From Metabacillus sp. KUDC1714 (GTDB taxonomy: Bacteria; Bacillota; Bacilli; Bacillales; Bacillaceae), in assembly GCF_014217835.1 (NCBI RefSeq), contig NZ_CP055263.1, forward strand, positions 5,583,501-5,647,500: a stretch of DNA of 64,000 nt, written 5' to 3'. A program made the position numbers and the translations under genes. The notes under the pieces are model-generated. The model did not search any database. It was given only the letters and a program-made list of their open reading frames with translations, and was not told where the DNA came from. Positions 8,171-17,072 of the stretch are shown in pieces. How positions within the stretch are numbered: position 1 is the first letter of the stretch; each line of letters starts with the position of its first letter.

Positions 8171-8840
8171 TTTCGTCAACTTCCTCGTCCAATATCAATT
8201 TACTTCTAATTTCAATTCCACTCATCGCTTGTGTTGCTAGTTTATCTGCTTCATTATTCTCTTTCCTAGATATAGCCTCATACTCAGGTATGATATGAAG
8301 ACTTTTTATTTTATTCTCTATACGATCTAACCAAATTGTAAATTCTTCCTCATAGCATGGCCATTCACCAGATAGCTGGTTTAGTACTACTTGGGAATCA
8401 CCTTTAAATACTATCTTTTGTTTTGTTATTCCATACTCCTCTAGTATATTTACCAAATAATAAAAAGCTGCATATTCTGCTTCATTATTTGATGTTAACT
8501 CCATAACCTTCTCATTCATTCTGATCCGATAACGATTACCACTCTGTGTGTAGTAGACTACAGCCCCAAAGCCTGCTAATTTAGTGTTTTTCTGATATCC
8601 ACCATCAAAATATGCAATAACATCATGTGGTTCATCCTTAACAATATCTTTAAGACGTTTTAATTCCTTTAGCGTCCAGGTTTGCCCGTCTTCAGATGAA
8701 AAATAAAGTTGTTTTACTCTTCCAGTTTGCATAAAATCTTCAGCTAAAAGTATCGTCTCATTTAATGATAAATATTCTGTCGAAATAAGTGCTTGAAACT
8801 TTTTTTTCGTTTGATATGTCCATTCGATTCTATACTTCAA
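8163..8840 (-). CDS. ypeP: RNase H-like protein YpeP
   Basis: A 225-residue protein: an N-terminal basic domain of about 70 residues and a C-terminal RNase HI domain with AYFDGGYQ (first acidic residue, near 80), NNEAEYAAF, KGDSQVVLNQL and NEADKLA, the expected DEDD order. Such enzymes cut RNA in RNA:DNA hybrids; activity of YpeP is not established to my knowledge. TTG 8840 is taken as start because AGGAG overlaps the in-frame GTG at 8849. It is divergent from the second RNase H gene at 9165. Confidence 0.85.
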   Translation of the reverse strand: MKYRIEWTYQTKKKFQALISTEYLSLNETILLAEDFMQTGRVKQLYFSSEDGQTWTLKELKRLKDIVKDEPHDVIAYFDGGYQKNTKLAGFGAVVYYTQSGNRYRIRMNEKVMELTSNNEAEYAAFYYLVNILEEYGITKQKIVFKGDSQVVLNQLSGEWPCYEEEFTIWLDRIENKIKSLHIIPEYEAISRKENNEADKLATQAMSGIEIRSKLILDEEVDENE

Positions 8841-9164
8841 AGGGTTCACTCCTGATTAAGTTCTATGGATTTCACACTCGAGTTAGTATATATAGATGTA
8901 AAAAAAAAAATGTTAATGCATTGAGATTAATTCATAAGGGTATAACCCTCCTGAATAAAATCACTTTATATTTACTAATGTTATCAATGTGCTATAATTT
9001 ATTCGATTTACCTTTATTTTGATTCCATTAACCATAAGTTAATCATTTTTGTTTATTTCTAACTAACTATTTTCTATGAGTTTAAAAAAGTGCCAATGAA
9101 ACCTATTTTATCACCGTTTTTGTTTTTGTTAAACAATTTAACATCGTTAGGAGGTTATGAGTTA

Positions 9165-9554
9165 ATGATTGAGGTATATGTAGATGGTGCTAGTGCTGGC
9201 GATCCTGGATTGTCAGGTGCTGGAGTTTTTATTAAAGGGCATGGAAAAGCAGAACAGTACTCACTCCCTCTTGGGATAATGACAAATCATGAAGCAGAAT
9301 ACCATGCATTAATAAAAGGCTTGGAAATTTGTTTAGAAAATGGTTATCAAATTGTATCGTTTCGCACAGACTCACAGCTTGTCGAACGTGCCATCGAAAA
9401 ACAATTTGTTAAAAACCCCTCGTATGCACCACTACTTGAACGTGTTTTAGAGTTATCAAAAGAATTTGATCTTTTCTTTATTAAGTGGATTCCTAGTAAA
9501 GAAAATAAAGTAGCTGATCAACTTGCGAGAAATGCTATTTTAAACAATAAGTAA
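9165..9554 (+). CDS. rnhA: RNase H-like protein YpdQ (RnhA)
   Basis: A 129-residue, minimal RNase HI fold: VYVDGAS (3-9), NHEAEYHAL, RTDSQLV and KVADQLARNA supply the four acidic residues. ATG 9165 is chosen because AGGAGG (9149-9154) precedes it; the nearer ATG at 9157 meets a stop after two codons. B. subtilis YpdQ is similar in size and place; that protein was reported to lack classical RNase HI activity, so the true substrate is uncertain. Confidence 0.88.
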   Translation: MIEVYVDGASAGDPGLSGAGVFIKGHGKAEQYSLPLGIMTNHEAEYHALIKGLEICLENGYQIVSFRTDSQLVERAIEKQFVKNPSYAPLLERVLELSKEFDLFFIKWIPSKENKVADQLARNAILNNK

Positions 9555-9582
9555 AACGATAGAGAAGAAAGATGTGAAGAGT

Positions 9583-10479
9583 ATGAAAAAAACAGCATTA
9601 GCTGATATAAGTTTATTATTTGTAGCATTTATATGGGGTTCAACATTTGTGATTGTTCAAAAGGCGATACAATTCCTACCCCCTCATTTTTTTAATGGTA
9701 CGAGATTTTTATTAGCAGCTTTATTATTATTTATCTTTATGAAAAAAAAATCGAAGTTTTCAATCAACTTATTAGGAGCTGGTATGTTTTTAGGTGTGTT
9801 TTTATTTCTCGGCTACGCTTTTCAAACGATCGGTTTACTTTATACAACTTCTTCAAAAGCAGGCTTTATTACGGGGCTTAGCGTTATGATTGTACCACTT
9901 TTTGCAATATGGATATTAAAGGATAAACCTAGATCAATCGTTTTTCTTAGTGCTTTTATTGGAGCACTTGGACTCTACTTCCTTACTGTAGGAGATATGA
10001 TGAGTATGAATATAGGTGATCTCCTTGTTTTCTTCTGTGCTATTGCATTTGCACTTCATATTATTTTTACTAGTAAATTTTCGAGCAAGCATGAGGCGAT
10101 ACCATTAACAATTGTTCAATTATCTACTGTGTCTCTACTAAGCTTTATTAGTTCGACTATGTTTGAAAAAACATCTTTTAGTTATGATGCCTTATTTAAT
10201 CGAGATGTTATTATTGCATTAGTGATTACATCTATTTTTGCAACTGCGATTGCATTCCTTATCCAGACAAAATTTCAACAATTTACTACTGCAGCAAGAG
10301 TAGCACTTATTTTTGCAATGGAGCCCGTTTTTGCTGCACTTACTGCTTTTATTGTAATCAATGAACGTCTAAGTGGAAATGGATTAATTGGTTGTTTACT
10401 TATCTTTATTGCAATGATCGTGACCGAATTACCAGATATTAAAGAAATTAAAGGGATAAAACAAAAGCATGGTATGTAA
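9583..10479 (+). CDS. EamA/DMT-family transporter
   Basis: A roughly 298-residue membrane protein with about ten hydrophobic segments in two homologous halves, typical of EamA. FIWGSTFVIVQKAI early in the first repeat and FAMEPVFAALTAF late in the second are family hallmarks. Substrate unknown; relatives export amino acids or metabolites. The start is either GTG 9574 or ATG 9583; neither ribosome site is strong. It follows rnhA by about 28 nt on the same strand, probably co-transcribed. B. subtilis has a different transporter (ypdP) in this area. Confidence 0.9.
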   Translation: MKKTALADISLLFVAFIWGSTFVIVQKAIQFLPPHFFNGTRFLLAALLLFIFMKKKSKFSINLLGAGMFLGVFLFLGYAFQTIGLLYTTSSKAGFITGLSVMIVPLFAIWILKDKPRSIVFLSAFIGALGLYFLTVGDMMSMNIGDLLVFFCAIAFALHIIFTSKFSSKHEAIPLTIVQLSTVSLLSFISSTMFEKTSFSYDALFNRDVIIALVITSIFATAIAFLIQTKFQQFTTAARVALIFAMEPVFAALTAFIVINERLSGNGLIGCLLIFIAMIVTELPDIKEIKGIKQKHGM

Positions 10480-10499
10480 GCTCGGTTATTCGGGCTTAC
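10476..10499. terminator. Hairpin between convergent EamA gene and the 91-aa gene
   Basis: GTAAGCTCG (10476-10484) pairs with CGGGCTTAC (10491-10499), one G-U pair, 6-nt loop, overlapping the EamA stop. The T-tract is weak. Confidence 0.5.
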
Positions 10500-10775
10500 T
10501 TACATTAAATTCAATGATTCAACATGTCTAATTGCCTGTTTCCTGTTTATAATTGCTTCTTTATCTAACATCTCTAACAAGGAAATGAAAAAAGCACCAT
10601 CAAATTCCTTTTGGATTTTTAATGTAAGCTCAATTGCTATAATGACGATTTCATCCTGTGAATTTGTATAATGTTTGCCAAACTGAATAAAGCCGTATGC
10701 GTCCTCACCTAAAGTAAAGCCCTTTCCTGTTAAATATTCTACGTAATCTGTAACTGTTTGCACCGTTTTTGCCAA
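10500..10775 (-). CDS. Hypothetical 91-residue protein
   Basis: Not recognised with certainty. TTG 10775 follows AAGGATGG by 8 nt and is the best start; the ATG at 10787 overlaps that site. The protein is soluble, helix-rich, with LKIQKEFDGAFFISLLEML in the centre. It ends next to the convergent EamA gene; upstream lies sspL on the other strand. Confidence 0.65.
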   Translation of the reverse strand: MAKTVQTVTDYVEYLTGKGFTLGEDAYGFIQFGKHYTNSQDEIVIIAIELTLKIQKEFDGAFFISLLEMLDKEAIINRKQAIRHVESLNLM

Positions 10776-10984
10776 TTTGAATTCCATCCTTACATAATCA
10801 GTATATAGACAATGATAGCGAATCCTGTCGATTAATTCTATTGTTTTTTAGTAGAAATATAAAAGTTTATTATGTAAAATTTATCTAATAATGAAGACTT
10901 TTGACTTAGGGATAACTTAACCAAAAGTTTTTTTAATTAATTTTATGAGAAAATGGTCATAATACATGTGGAGGTGACATGATA

Positions 10985-11125
10985 ATGAGTAGTGAAAAAA
11001 GAGGTAATAATCGTGGTCAAAAAGCACCAAGTGTCAATCCACAAGGATATGGAGAAGATGTTGAGTTTTCAACAGAACCAAAGAGCAAGCTAGAAAATGC
11101 TGCTAAGAAGAAAAATACGAAGTAA
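10985..11125 (+). CDS. sspL: Small acid-soluble spore protein SspL
   Basis: A 46-residue spore-core protein. The core NPQGYGEDVEF and the tail EPKSKLENAAKKKNTK match B. subtilis SspL (TPQGDLEGN, DPKTELEERAKKSNTK). GGAGG lies at 10970-10974; ATG 10985 is preferred, ATG 10979 is in frame but close to the site. A CATAATA at 10958-10964 fits the -10 of sigma-F/G promoters, but the -35 is poor. SspL is minor, forespore-specific and dispensable in B. subtilis. Confidence 0.85.
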   Translation: MSSEKRGNNRGQKAPSVNPQGYGEDVEFSTEPKSKLENAAKKKNTK

Positions 11126-11127
11126 GA

Positions 11128-11250
11128 AAAGCTCAGGGCGCCTTGATCAGACTAAGGCAGGCATAAGACGCAAAGGAATAGGAGAGTTCTTTGTCTTCAA
11201 TTCCTTAGTGGCTGTAGACCTAAGATGGTCTAGGCGCTGGAGCTAGGTCC
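11128..11250 (+). repeat. Dispersed repeat family B, copy 1 (about 123 bp)
   Basis: It shares the ends GGGCGCCTTGA..CAG and GTCTAGGCGCTGGAGCTAG with copies at 41798-41920 and 57948-58075; the inner parts differ. The GCGCC and GGCGC ends make it partly self-complementary. No ORF. It begins right after sspL. Confidence 0.75.
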
Positions 11251-11298
11251 AAAATTAAGTTAGAAAAAATATAAATTTTGAAACTATAAGAGAGGCAT

Positions 11299-12195
11299 TT
11301 ATATAGCCTCTCCTACAACTGTAATATTTTTCAAAAGTGTGTGAACACCTCTTAATTCGAGATCTTTTATCATTGAAAACGCTCTGTCCTCATTAACCAG
11401 AAAAAGTGTATCATCAATTAAACATTGTAAAGGTGCTTGACAGTTAATTTCAGCAAGCTTTCTTGAGAGATGGAGCATTTCCAAGTCATTTTCAATTTTT
11501 GTTTTCTGCCCCTTTGTTAAATCTTTCAGACTTTCAAGAAGGACATCAATTGATTTGTATTGACTAATAAGTTTATAAGCGGTCTTTTCTCCGATTCCTT
11601 TAACTCCAGGATAATTATCACTTGAATCTCCCATTAATGCTTTTACATCAATTAGCATATATGGTTCAATTTCAAACTCATCCATAAATGTTTGTTTTGT
11701 ATAATGTTTGTAGTTTCCAATTCCCTTTTGAAAAATTAGGACATCAACATTGTCATTTAGTAATTGCAAAATATCCTTATCACCAGTTAATATGGATATT
11801 TTCATTTCAGCCTCATACGTTTTAGCTAACGTTCCAATACAATCGTCTGCCTCAAACCCTTCAATACCTAAATTAGGAATATCTAAAGCTTCTACTACCT
11901 CTCTTGCTAGATCAAATTGCGGAACTAACTCGACTGGGGCCTCAGGTCTATTTGCTTTATAACCGTCAAAGAGTTCATTACGATATGTTTTGCTTCCCAT
12001 ATCCCAACAACAAACAACATGAGTAGGTTTCACATAATCAATTGCTGCTATAAGATGTTTTAAAAGACCTGTAACTGCATTTGTAGGAATTCCCTTACTA
12101 TTTATCATAAACTGTCCATAAACAGATGTAGCATAAAATGAACGAAATAATAATGCCATACCGTCAACGATTAATAAATGATTTTCTTTCTTCAT
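11299..12195 (-). CDS. ypcP: 5'-3' exonuclease YpcP (PolI 5'-nuclease-domain protein)
   Basis: A 298-residue stand-alone homologue of the 5' nuclease domain of DNA polymerase I (flap/5'-3' exonuclease), expected to remove RNA primers and flaps. Metal-binding motifs are in order: IVDGMALLFRSF (9-20), EADDCIGTLA (about 115), TGDKDILQL (about 137) and GDSSDNYPGVKGIGEKTA (about 190-207, the helix-hairpin-helix). Full family length. It sits between sspL and ypbS as in B. subtilis. A GAGAGGC/GCCTCTC hairpin (11290-11312) spans its stop codon. Confidence 0.93.
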   Translation of the reverse strand: MKKENHLLIVDGMALLFRSFYATSVYGQFMINSKGIPTNAVTGLLKHLIAAIDYVKPTHVVCCWDMGSKTYRNELFDGYKANRPEAPVELVPQFDLAREVVEALDIPNLGIEGFEADDCIGTLAKTYEAEMKISILTGDKDILQLLNDNVDVLIFQKGIGNYKHYTKQTFMDEFEIEPYMLIDVKALMGDSSDNYPGVKGIGEKTAYKLISQYKSIDVLLESLKDLTKGQKTKIENDLEMLHLSRKLAEINCQAPLQCLIDDTLFLVNEDRAFSMIKDLELRGVHTLLKNITVVGEAI

Positions 12196-12306
12196 TTAAT
12201 TCCCTCCTGCCTAAATACTACTAGTATCATAACATATAATGCCCATTAGTGGATTGGAACTTCAACCCAGGCATATGCTGTTTGAATAATAGTATTAACA
12301 CATAAC

Positions 12307-12332
12307 AAAAAAACTAAGCCAACTGGCTTAGT
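12307..12332 (-). terminator. Terminator overlapping the stop of the 44-aa SASP-like gene
   Basis: ACTAAGCC, AACT, GGCTTAGT; on the minus strand it runs into seven T residues. The TAA stop lies inside the stem. Confidence 0.85.
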
Positions 12333-12462
12333 CTTTATTTTTACTACTCATTTTGTGAGCTTCATTTTGTGCATATGATGCAAATTCTGTGTTAAAATCA
12401 TTCTTTTTCTTTTTATTATTGTTGCGTTGTGCATTTGCGTTTCCAAGTTTTGTACGACCCAT
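12328..12462 (-). CDS. Gamma-type SASP-like small protein
   Basis: A 44-residue hydrophilic protein beginning MGRTKLGNANAQRNNN and continuing FNTEFASYAQNEA. The spacing of NAQ..N and F-TEFAS matches one repeat unit of gamma-type small acid-soluble spore proteins (SspE: NAQQVRKQNQ..FGTEFASETNAQ), which are amino-acid reserves digested at germination. Only one unit is present and it lacks the glycine/glutamine-rich linker. AAAGGGTG precedes ATG and a terminator follows at once. This is inference from a short motif; it could be an unrelated Asn/Lys-rich protein. Confidence 0.55.
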   Translation of the reverse strand: MGRTKLGNANAQRNNNKKKKNDFNTEFASYAQNEAHKMSSKNKD

Positions 12463-12561
12463 AACATTCACCCTTTCAAGTTTAATCGAGATTAGCTTTC
12501 CACCTCAACCACAATTTAAATCTTTGAAAGGTAAAAATGAATGATGGAAATATTCGGTGTT

Positions 12562-12828
12562 TTATTTACCGTATTTTTTTCGGACAAATTCTTGAACCAT
12601 TTCCTTCGTCACCGTTTTACGTGTTGGAACAATTCCTTCAGATGCTAGACGATTCATTTCTCCTGTAACTTGATTAATGTTATCAACCTCATACGGAAGG
12701 GAGCTAACACATAATTGGATGGCCTCTTCAATTAATGATTCACGTTTTGCCTCAAGCTTTAAAAATGATTGAATGTGATTATGCTGTTTTTTACTATGCT
12801 GTGATATTGCTTCATGAACATTACTCAT
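12562..12828 (-). CDS. ypbS: YpbS-like protein (DUF2533)
   Basis: An 88-residue cytoplasmic protein of unknown function: MSNVHEAISQHSKKQHNHIQ at the start, PTRKTVTKEMVQEFV at the end, as in B. subtilis YpbS. Its ATG overlaps the end of the upstream 62-residue gene by 8 nt, so the two are coupled. The position next to ypbR is conserved. Confidence 0.8.
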   Translation of the reverse strand: MSNVHEAISQHSKKQHNHIQSFLKLEAKRESLIEEAIQLCVSSLPYEVDNINQVTGEMNRLASEGIVPTRKTVTKEMVQEFVRKKYGK

Positions 12829-13009
12829 TTATGCTTCCTCTTTTCTCCATTAGCCTTTTAACATGTTCTTTAGGTTCCCAGCACTGAAACGCATATGATG
12901 GCTTTGTTTCATATTTTAGACGGCTGCACAAATAAGTCATTTTTTTATCTATACGTACAGCTTGAAAATGAATACAGGTAGCACATACCTGATACGCTTT
13001 AGAATTCAT
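12821..13009 (-). CDS. Small cysteine-rich protein upstream of ypbS
   Basis: A 62-residue protein with CATC (9-12), Cys28 and Cys43 near conserved aromatic residues (CIHFQ, FQCWEPKEH), consistent with one zinc site. AGGAGGATTACC precedes ATG. It overlaps ypbS by 8 nt. Function unknown; no name assigned. Confidence 0.7.
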   Translation of the reverse strand: MNSKAYQVCATCIHFQAVRIDKKMTYLCSRLKYETKPSYAFQCWEPKEHVKRLMEKRGSINE

Positions 13010-13081
13010 GGTAATCCTCCCAAAGACACATGTTAATTCGTGTTTATATCCTATGATTTTATCACAAGTTAACGATAATGA

Positions 13082-16000
13082 TCATCCATTAAGAAGATTT
13101 ATTGTTGATTCTAAAGTAACTTGTAACTGTTTTAATTGTTCAGTATCTTCTGCCTGTATATCAAGTAAAGCATCAAAGCCTTCTTCAGTTTGTATTCGTG
13201 TCGCTTGAACAAGACTTGAATGAATATTCTTGATCACCTCTTTATAATAATTAGAAAATTCATTTAAGTAATGTTCTAATGTAACAGATACTGGAACATC
13301 TATACGTTTAAGTAAATCTTCACTCATAGTCTTTTTCTCATTCTTTTCAAAAAATGCCTTCGTATTTTTAAATAATTTCAATGAAAGGTTTAAATTAGTG
13401 ACCATAGCTGAAGAAAATTCAACCGTAATGAGAGGTGTTTGAATATCTTTCATTTCAGGCATAGTCAAGGTTACTGATTGGGATTGTTTTTTGATCAGTT
13501 GTGTTATTCTTATGAATTCATCAGCTAACACCTTTTGAATGAAACGCTCCACTCTCAGAGTTGTTGCTTGTAGCTCTTGTACTAATTCAAATTCAATTGT
13601 TCTAATTAATTCCATTAAACAAGATTGAAGCGCTAGTTGAGTATTTTTATTTTGATTAAATACCCCTGGATGAAAGGATTCTTTGAAGAAATCATTGAAA
13701 CGCAATAGCAATCTTTGTTTCACATAAAAGATAAGTTCCTCAATTTCCTGATTAACAGTATTCATAATATGCGTATTTGTCAACGCAGTTATTTCTTGCT
13801 CTACGTTCTTTTTTTCTTCAATCAGTTTTAACTTAATACTCTCTTTTTCCGCTTCATCTTTTTCAGCAGCCTGGATAAGCGACACTAATCTTTCATTTGT
13901 ACGTTTCAAGCCTTCATTTATTGAAATAATTGTTGTATTAGTCAATTCTTGTTTAATAAAATACTCAAATTGTTCTTTAAACAGCATATAGTCTTTTTCT
14001 ATATCCAACTTGTTAGAAATGATATTTAAGCTTGATACACCATAGAGTCGAATATTCCTGATTTCCTGCTGTAAGAGTTGATCGCGTATATAGTTTTTTA
14101 CAAGTTCGACTTCCTGTTCATCCTTAGCTAAATCAATTGCATTGATTATAAAAAACATCTTATCTAACGTAAATGAGTCCTTTACACGTCCCAATTGACG
14201 AAGGAATTCTCTGTCTCCTTTGGAAAATGGATGGTTATAATACGTTACATAAAGAATAGCATCTGCCTTTTTAATATATTGAAAGGCGACATCAGTATGT
14301 CGTTTATGAAGGGAATCAGCTCCAGGTGTGTCGACTAATGTTATTCCAGCTTTTGTAATTGCACAATCATAATAAAGGATGACTTCTTCTACCAAACAAG
14401 CTTTTTCTTCTTTTGCTACAAAATCTTTAAACGTTTCTTTTGTTGATGTTATAAGCAAGCCGCTGCTTGTAAGTTTTTGATAGTCAATTAGTGCTATGGT
14501 GTACTTTTTTATACTGTCCTTTTCAGATTGATCTTTTCCTTCAACATTTTTGAGTTTTACAATCAATTCCTCTAAGGTCAATTGTTTGTTGGTTAATGAT
14601 GGAATACTTTCTACAACTTCCTTTATTATTGCTTCTTCTGCTTTTAATTTCACTTCTACTAATCCATGTTTCTTTTCCTCTGTAGTAGGAGCAATTTTAT
14701 TAATCGTTGCAGTTGTAGGCGTTGGAGAAGATGGTAATACTCGCTCACCAATTAATGCATTCGCAAATGATGATTTCCCAGCACTAAATGCCCCAAATAA
14801 TGCAACAGTAAATGATCGATTATTGTAACTATTTACTTTACTCTCTAATGAATCAGTAAATTGTTTAAATCCACGGATACCTCTAAGTCGTTTAATCATT
14901 TCTTGTGTTTCGGTTATAAATTGGTCTTTGTTATCCAGTTGACTTGCAACATGCTTTTCCTCTGAACGTTTTTCCTCTGATTCAATTTTGACTACTTCTT
15001 TCAAATTTAATGAATCTTGCACGCGATGATGATAAACTTGGTTAATTAAGAGCCACTGTTTACTATCTTGGCTGTCAATAATTGGTCCATTAAATAGATT
15101 ATTAATTGCTGCTTCATAGGTAAAATACTGCTCAAATTTCAACAATATTCCTTCATAATAACTAATCTCATTGTCATATTTCTTAAGATCATAATGTGCC
15201 CTGTCGATACCTTCCTGTTGTTCTAATCTAATTAGATTCATCATTTGATCAAAAATCTTCATAGCTATATTTTTACTTTGCTTCTTAATTAAATCACTGA
15301 CATCTGAAGAATAGGTCAAAATATATTGGTTATTAAATGATGCTCCAGGTTTCAATGCATCCACAACAATTTGTTCTGATAGTGCAATTGAAAACGTCTG
15401 AACCTGTTGAAGAATTGTTACATCATGGATTTCATATTTCTGAATATATTCTTTAAATAATGGTGTAAAATGCCAAGTGATTTGTGTTTCGACGTTTTTC
15501 TTCAAATCTTCAAATAGTGCCTTTTTCCTTTGTTCACGTTCTTGCTCTGTTTTAGATTTTGAAAATAAAAAGCCTACTTTAAAGGCAGGATCTACCGCTT
15601 CGATGAATGATGCAGCTTTTTCCCTTGTTTCATACGGAATTATATTTGCACTTTTTAATAAAGAGGAAACTCTTTCATTTATTTCAGTGGATAAATCTTT
15701 TAATTTTCTTTCTTCCTCATCAATTAGGTCTAGTACCATATTCTTCTTATTCACAAAATCAGCTAATACAGTATTAATGTGTTCCTTATCAACATCTGTT
15801 AAATCTAATTGTTCTTTATATTTTTCCAAATGCTCTTTAGCTAACTGTGTAACTGATGCCAACACATTCTTTTCCATGTATTCATCTTTATTGTTAACAA
15901 CCACACGAATAATATCTCTTATCTCATTTAATTGATTATACTCATGGTCATCATTCATTAATGTCGTGAAAAATACATCCTGATGATGAAGACCAATTTC

Positions 16001-16669
16001 TGAAAATGATGTTTCGATTTGATTTTTAAAATCGGTAAAAGGTACTTCACTTTCTTTATGCTTATCGATTTGATTTACGATGAGAAAAATAATTTTATCC
16101 TTATTTTTCATTTCTTTTACAAATGATAGATTTTCTTCAGATTGAACATGGTTATAATCTGTTACATAAAAAATAACATCTGCAATATGAAGCATTGATT
16201 CTGTTGATAGTTTATGTGCAGCATCTGTTGAATCAATTCCCGGTGTATCCATAATGACAACATTATTATCAAGATTTCGATAAGGTTTTTTAATATAGAC
16301 CCTTTCAATCTCATCGCCTTGTTTACAATATTCCTTGATTTGCTCGATCGAATAGTTACCAGCAAGCTCAATACTTTCTTTCTCTTTTGAATATAAGGTT
16401 ACCCGTTCTTGACCATTCTCCAATAAAACTAAGTTTGCACTTGTAGGTATTGGACTAGTCGGTAACACTTGTTCATTTAGAAGTTTATTAATCATAGATG
16501 ATTTCCCTGCAGAAAAATGTCCAGCAAACGCGACATAAAGCTTATCATTATAAAGTTTATTAACTAATTCTACAAGCTTATCAGCATTTTCATTATCATC
16601 TGTCTTGACCATTTGATGGAGCTTTATTAACATTTGCATTAATTGATCTGTTTTTACAGCAGCTGTCAT
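13082..16669 (-). CDS. dynA: Double-headed dynamin-like GTPase DynA (YpbR)
   Basis: A 1195-residue protein, like B. subtilis DynA (about 1193), in which two dynamins are fused. Head 1 has GHFSAGKS (50-57), MDTPGIDS and NQID; head 2 has GAFSAGKSS (about 645), VDTPGADS and NAID. Long helical stalks with hydrophobic stretches follow each head. DynA tethers and fuses membranes, acts at division septa and helps survive membrane damage and phage. ATG 16669 follows AAAGGGG by 6 nt; eleven upstream codons are discarded. A Fur-boxed small gene lies just upstream, separated by two terminators. Confidence 0.95.
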   Translation of the reverse strand: MTAAVKTDQLMQMLIKLHQMVKTDDNENADKLVELVNKLYNDKLYVAFAGHFSAGKSSMINKLLNEQVLPTSPIPTSANLVLLENGQERVTLYSKEKESIELAGNYSIEQIKEYCKQGDEIERVYIKKPYRNLDNNVVIMDTPGIDSTDAAHKLSTESMLHIADVIFYVTDYNHVQSEENLSFVKEMKNKDKIIFLIVNQIDKHKESEVPFTDFKNQIETSFSEIGLHHQDVFFTTLMNDDHEYNQLNEIRDIIRVVVNNKDEYMEKNVLASVTQLAKEHLEKYKEQLDLTDVDKEHINTVLADFVNKKNMVLDLIDEEERKLKDLSTEINERVSSLLKSANIIPYETREKAASFIEAVDPAFKVGFLFSKSKTEQEREQRKKALFEDLKKNVETQITWHFTPLFKEYIQKYEIHDVTILQQVQTFSIALSEQIVVDALKPGASFNNQYILTYSSDVSDLIKKQSKNIAMKIFDQMMNLIRLEQQEGIDRAHYDLKKYDNEISYYEGILLKFEQYFTYEAAINNLFNGPIIDSQDSKQWLLINQVYHHRVQDSLNLKEVVKIESEEKRSEEKHVASQLDNKDQFITETQEMIKRLRGIRGFKQFTDSLESKVNSYNNRSFTVALFGAFSAGKSSFANALIGERVLPSSPTPTTATINKIAPTTEEKKHGLVEVKLKAEEAIIKEVVESIPSLTNKQLTLEELIVKLKNVEGKDQSEKDSIKKYTIALIDYQKLTSSGLLITSTKETFKDFVAKEEKACLVEEVILYYDCAITKAGITLVDTPGADSLHKRHTDVAFQYIKKADAILYVTYYNHPFSKGDREFLRQLGRVKDSFTLDKMFFIINAIDLAKDEQEVELVKNYIRDQLLQQEIRNIRLYGVSSLNIISNKLDIEKDYMLFKEQFEYFIKQELTNTTIISINEGLKRTNERLVSLIQAAEKDEAEKESIKLKLIEEKKNVEQEITALTNTHIMNTVNQEIEELIFYVKQRLLLRFNDFFKESFHPGVFNQNKNTQLALQSCLMELIRTIEFELVQELQATTLRVERFIQKVLADEFIRITQLIKKQSQSVTLTMPEMKDIQTPLITVEFSSAMVTNLNLSLKLFKNTKAFFEKNEKKTMSEDLLKRIDVPVSVTLEHYLNEFSNYYKEVIKNIHSSLVQATRIQTEEGFDALLDIQAEDTEQLKQLQVTLESTINLLNG

Positions 16670-16742
16670 TGTAATCCCCTTTTTCTTCTGCTTAGTTTTC
16701 ATTAAGTTTCATTTTACAGAATCTTTTTGATTTTTGCTATGC

Positions 16743-16780
16743 AAAAAAGAAGCTAATTTAATTGAGTTAGCTCCTTTTTT
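16743..16780. terminator. Bidirectional terminator upstream of dynA
   Basis: AAAAAAGAAGCTAA pairs with TTAGCTCCTTTTTT across 10 nt (one mismatch); A- and T-runs flank the stem. Confidence 0.85.
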
Positions 16781-16835
16781 ATTATATTTATGCTTGATTT
16801 TCTTTGTGTCGTTTATTTACTAAACATTTAACGCA

Positions 16836-16860
16836 AAATAAAAGCTCACCTGAGGTGAGC
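16836..16860 (-). terminator. Terminator of the 29-aa Fur-controlled gene
   Basis: GCTCACC, TGA, GGTGAGC; on the minus strand it is followed by TTTTATTTT. Confidence 0.8.
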
Positions 16861-16868
16861 AGAAAAAG

Positions 16869-16958
16869 TTATGCCTTTCGTACATTTATATTCTTTAATA
16901 TGTAGCCAATCAATACACTATATGCAACAACGGTACAACCTACAAATAACATCGTCAT
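16869..16958 (-). CDS. 29-residue Fur-controlled membrane micro-protein (FbpC-like)
   Basis: The reading frame MTMLFVGCTVVAYSVLIGYI plus a basic tail (KNINVRKA) is one predicted membrane helix with a positive C-terminus. GGAGG (16971-16975) lies 12 nt before ATG, a long but usable distance. It has its own promoter covered by two Fur boxes (16987-17040) and its own terminator (16836-16860), so the unit is complete. B. subtilis encodes three small Fur-regulated proteins, FbpA, FbpB and FbpC; FbpC is about this size and ypbR appears in the Fur regulon, so an fbpC counterpart is likely, but I could not compare sequences. Confidence 0.65.
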   Translation of the reverse strand: MTMLFVGCTVVAYSVLIGYILKNINVRKA

Positions 16959-16986
16959 ATTCGCAGTAGACCTCCAAGATTTAAAA

Positions 16987-17040
16987 TGAGAATGATTTTC
17001 ATTACAAAAATATTGTACCATTAATGATAATCATTTTCAA
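16987..17040 (-). promoter_or_regulatory. Sigma-A promoter with two Fur boxes
   Basis: On the minus strand TTGAAA (17040-17035) and TACAAT (17017-17012) are 17 nt apart. A Fur box TGATAATCATTTTCA (17025-17039) matches the 7-1-7 consensus TGATAATNATTATCA at 14 of 15 positions and covers the -35 and spacer. A second, TGAGAATGATTTTCA (16987-17001), matches 13 of 15 just downstream of the start site. Repression when iron is plentiful is expected. Confidence 0.85.
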
Positions 17041-17072
17041 TATTACTTTCTCATTTTTCTGAAAAAAGTTCA

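Noticed and set aside
13008..16371. Several plus- and minus-strand frames of 60-150 codons over dynA
   Set aside because: Shadows of the long dynA frame without ribosome sites.
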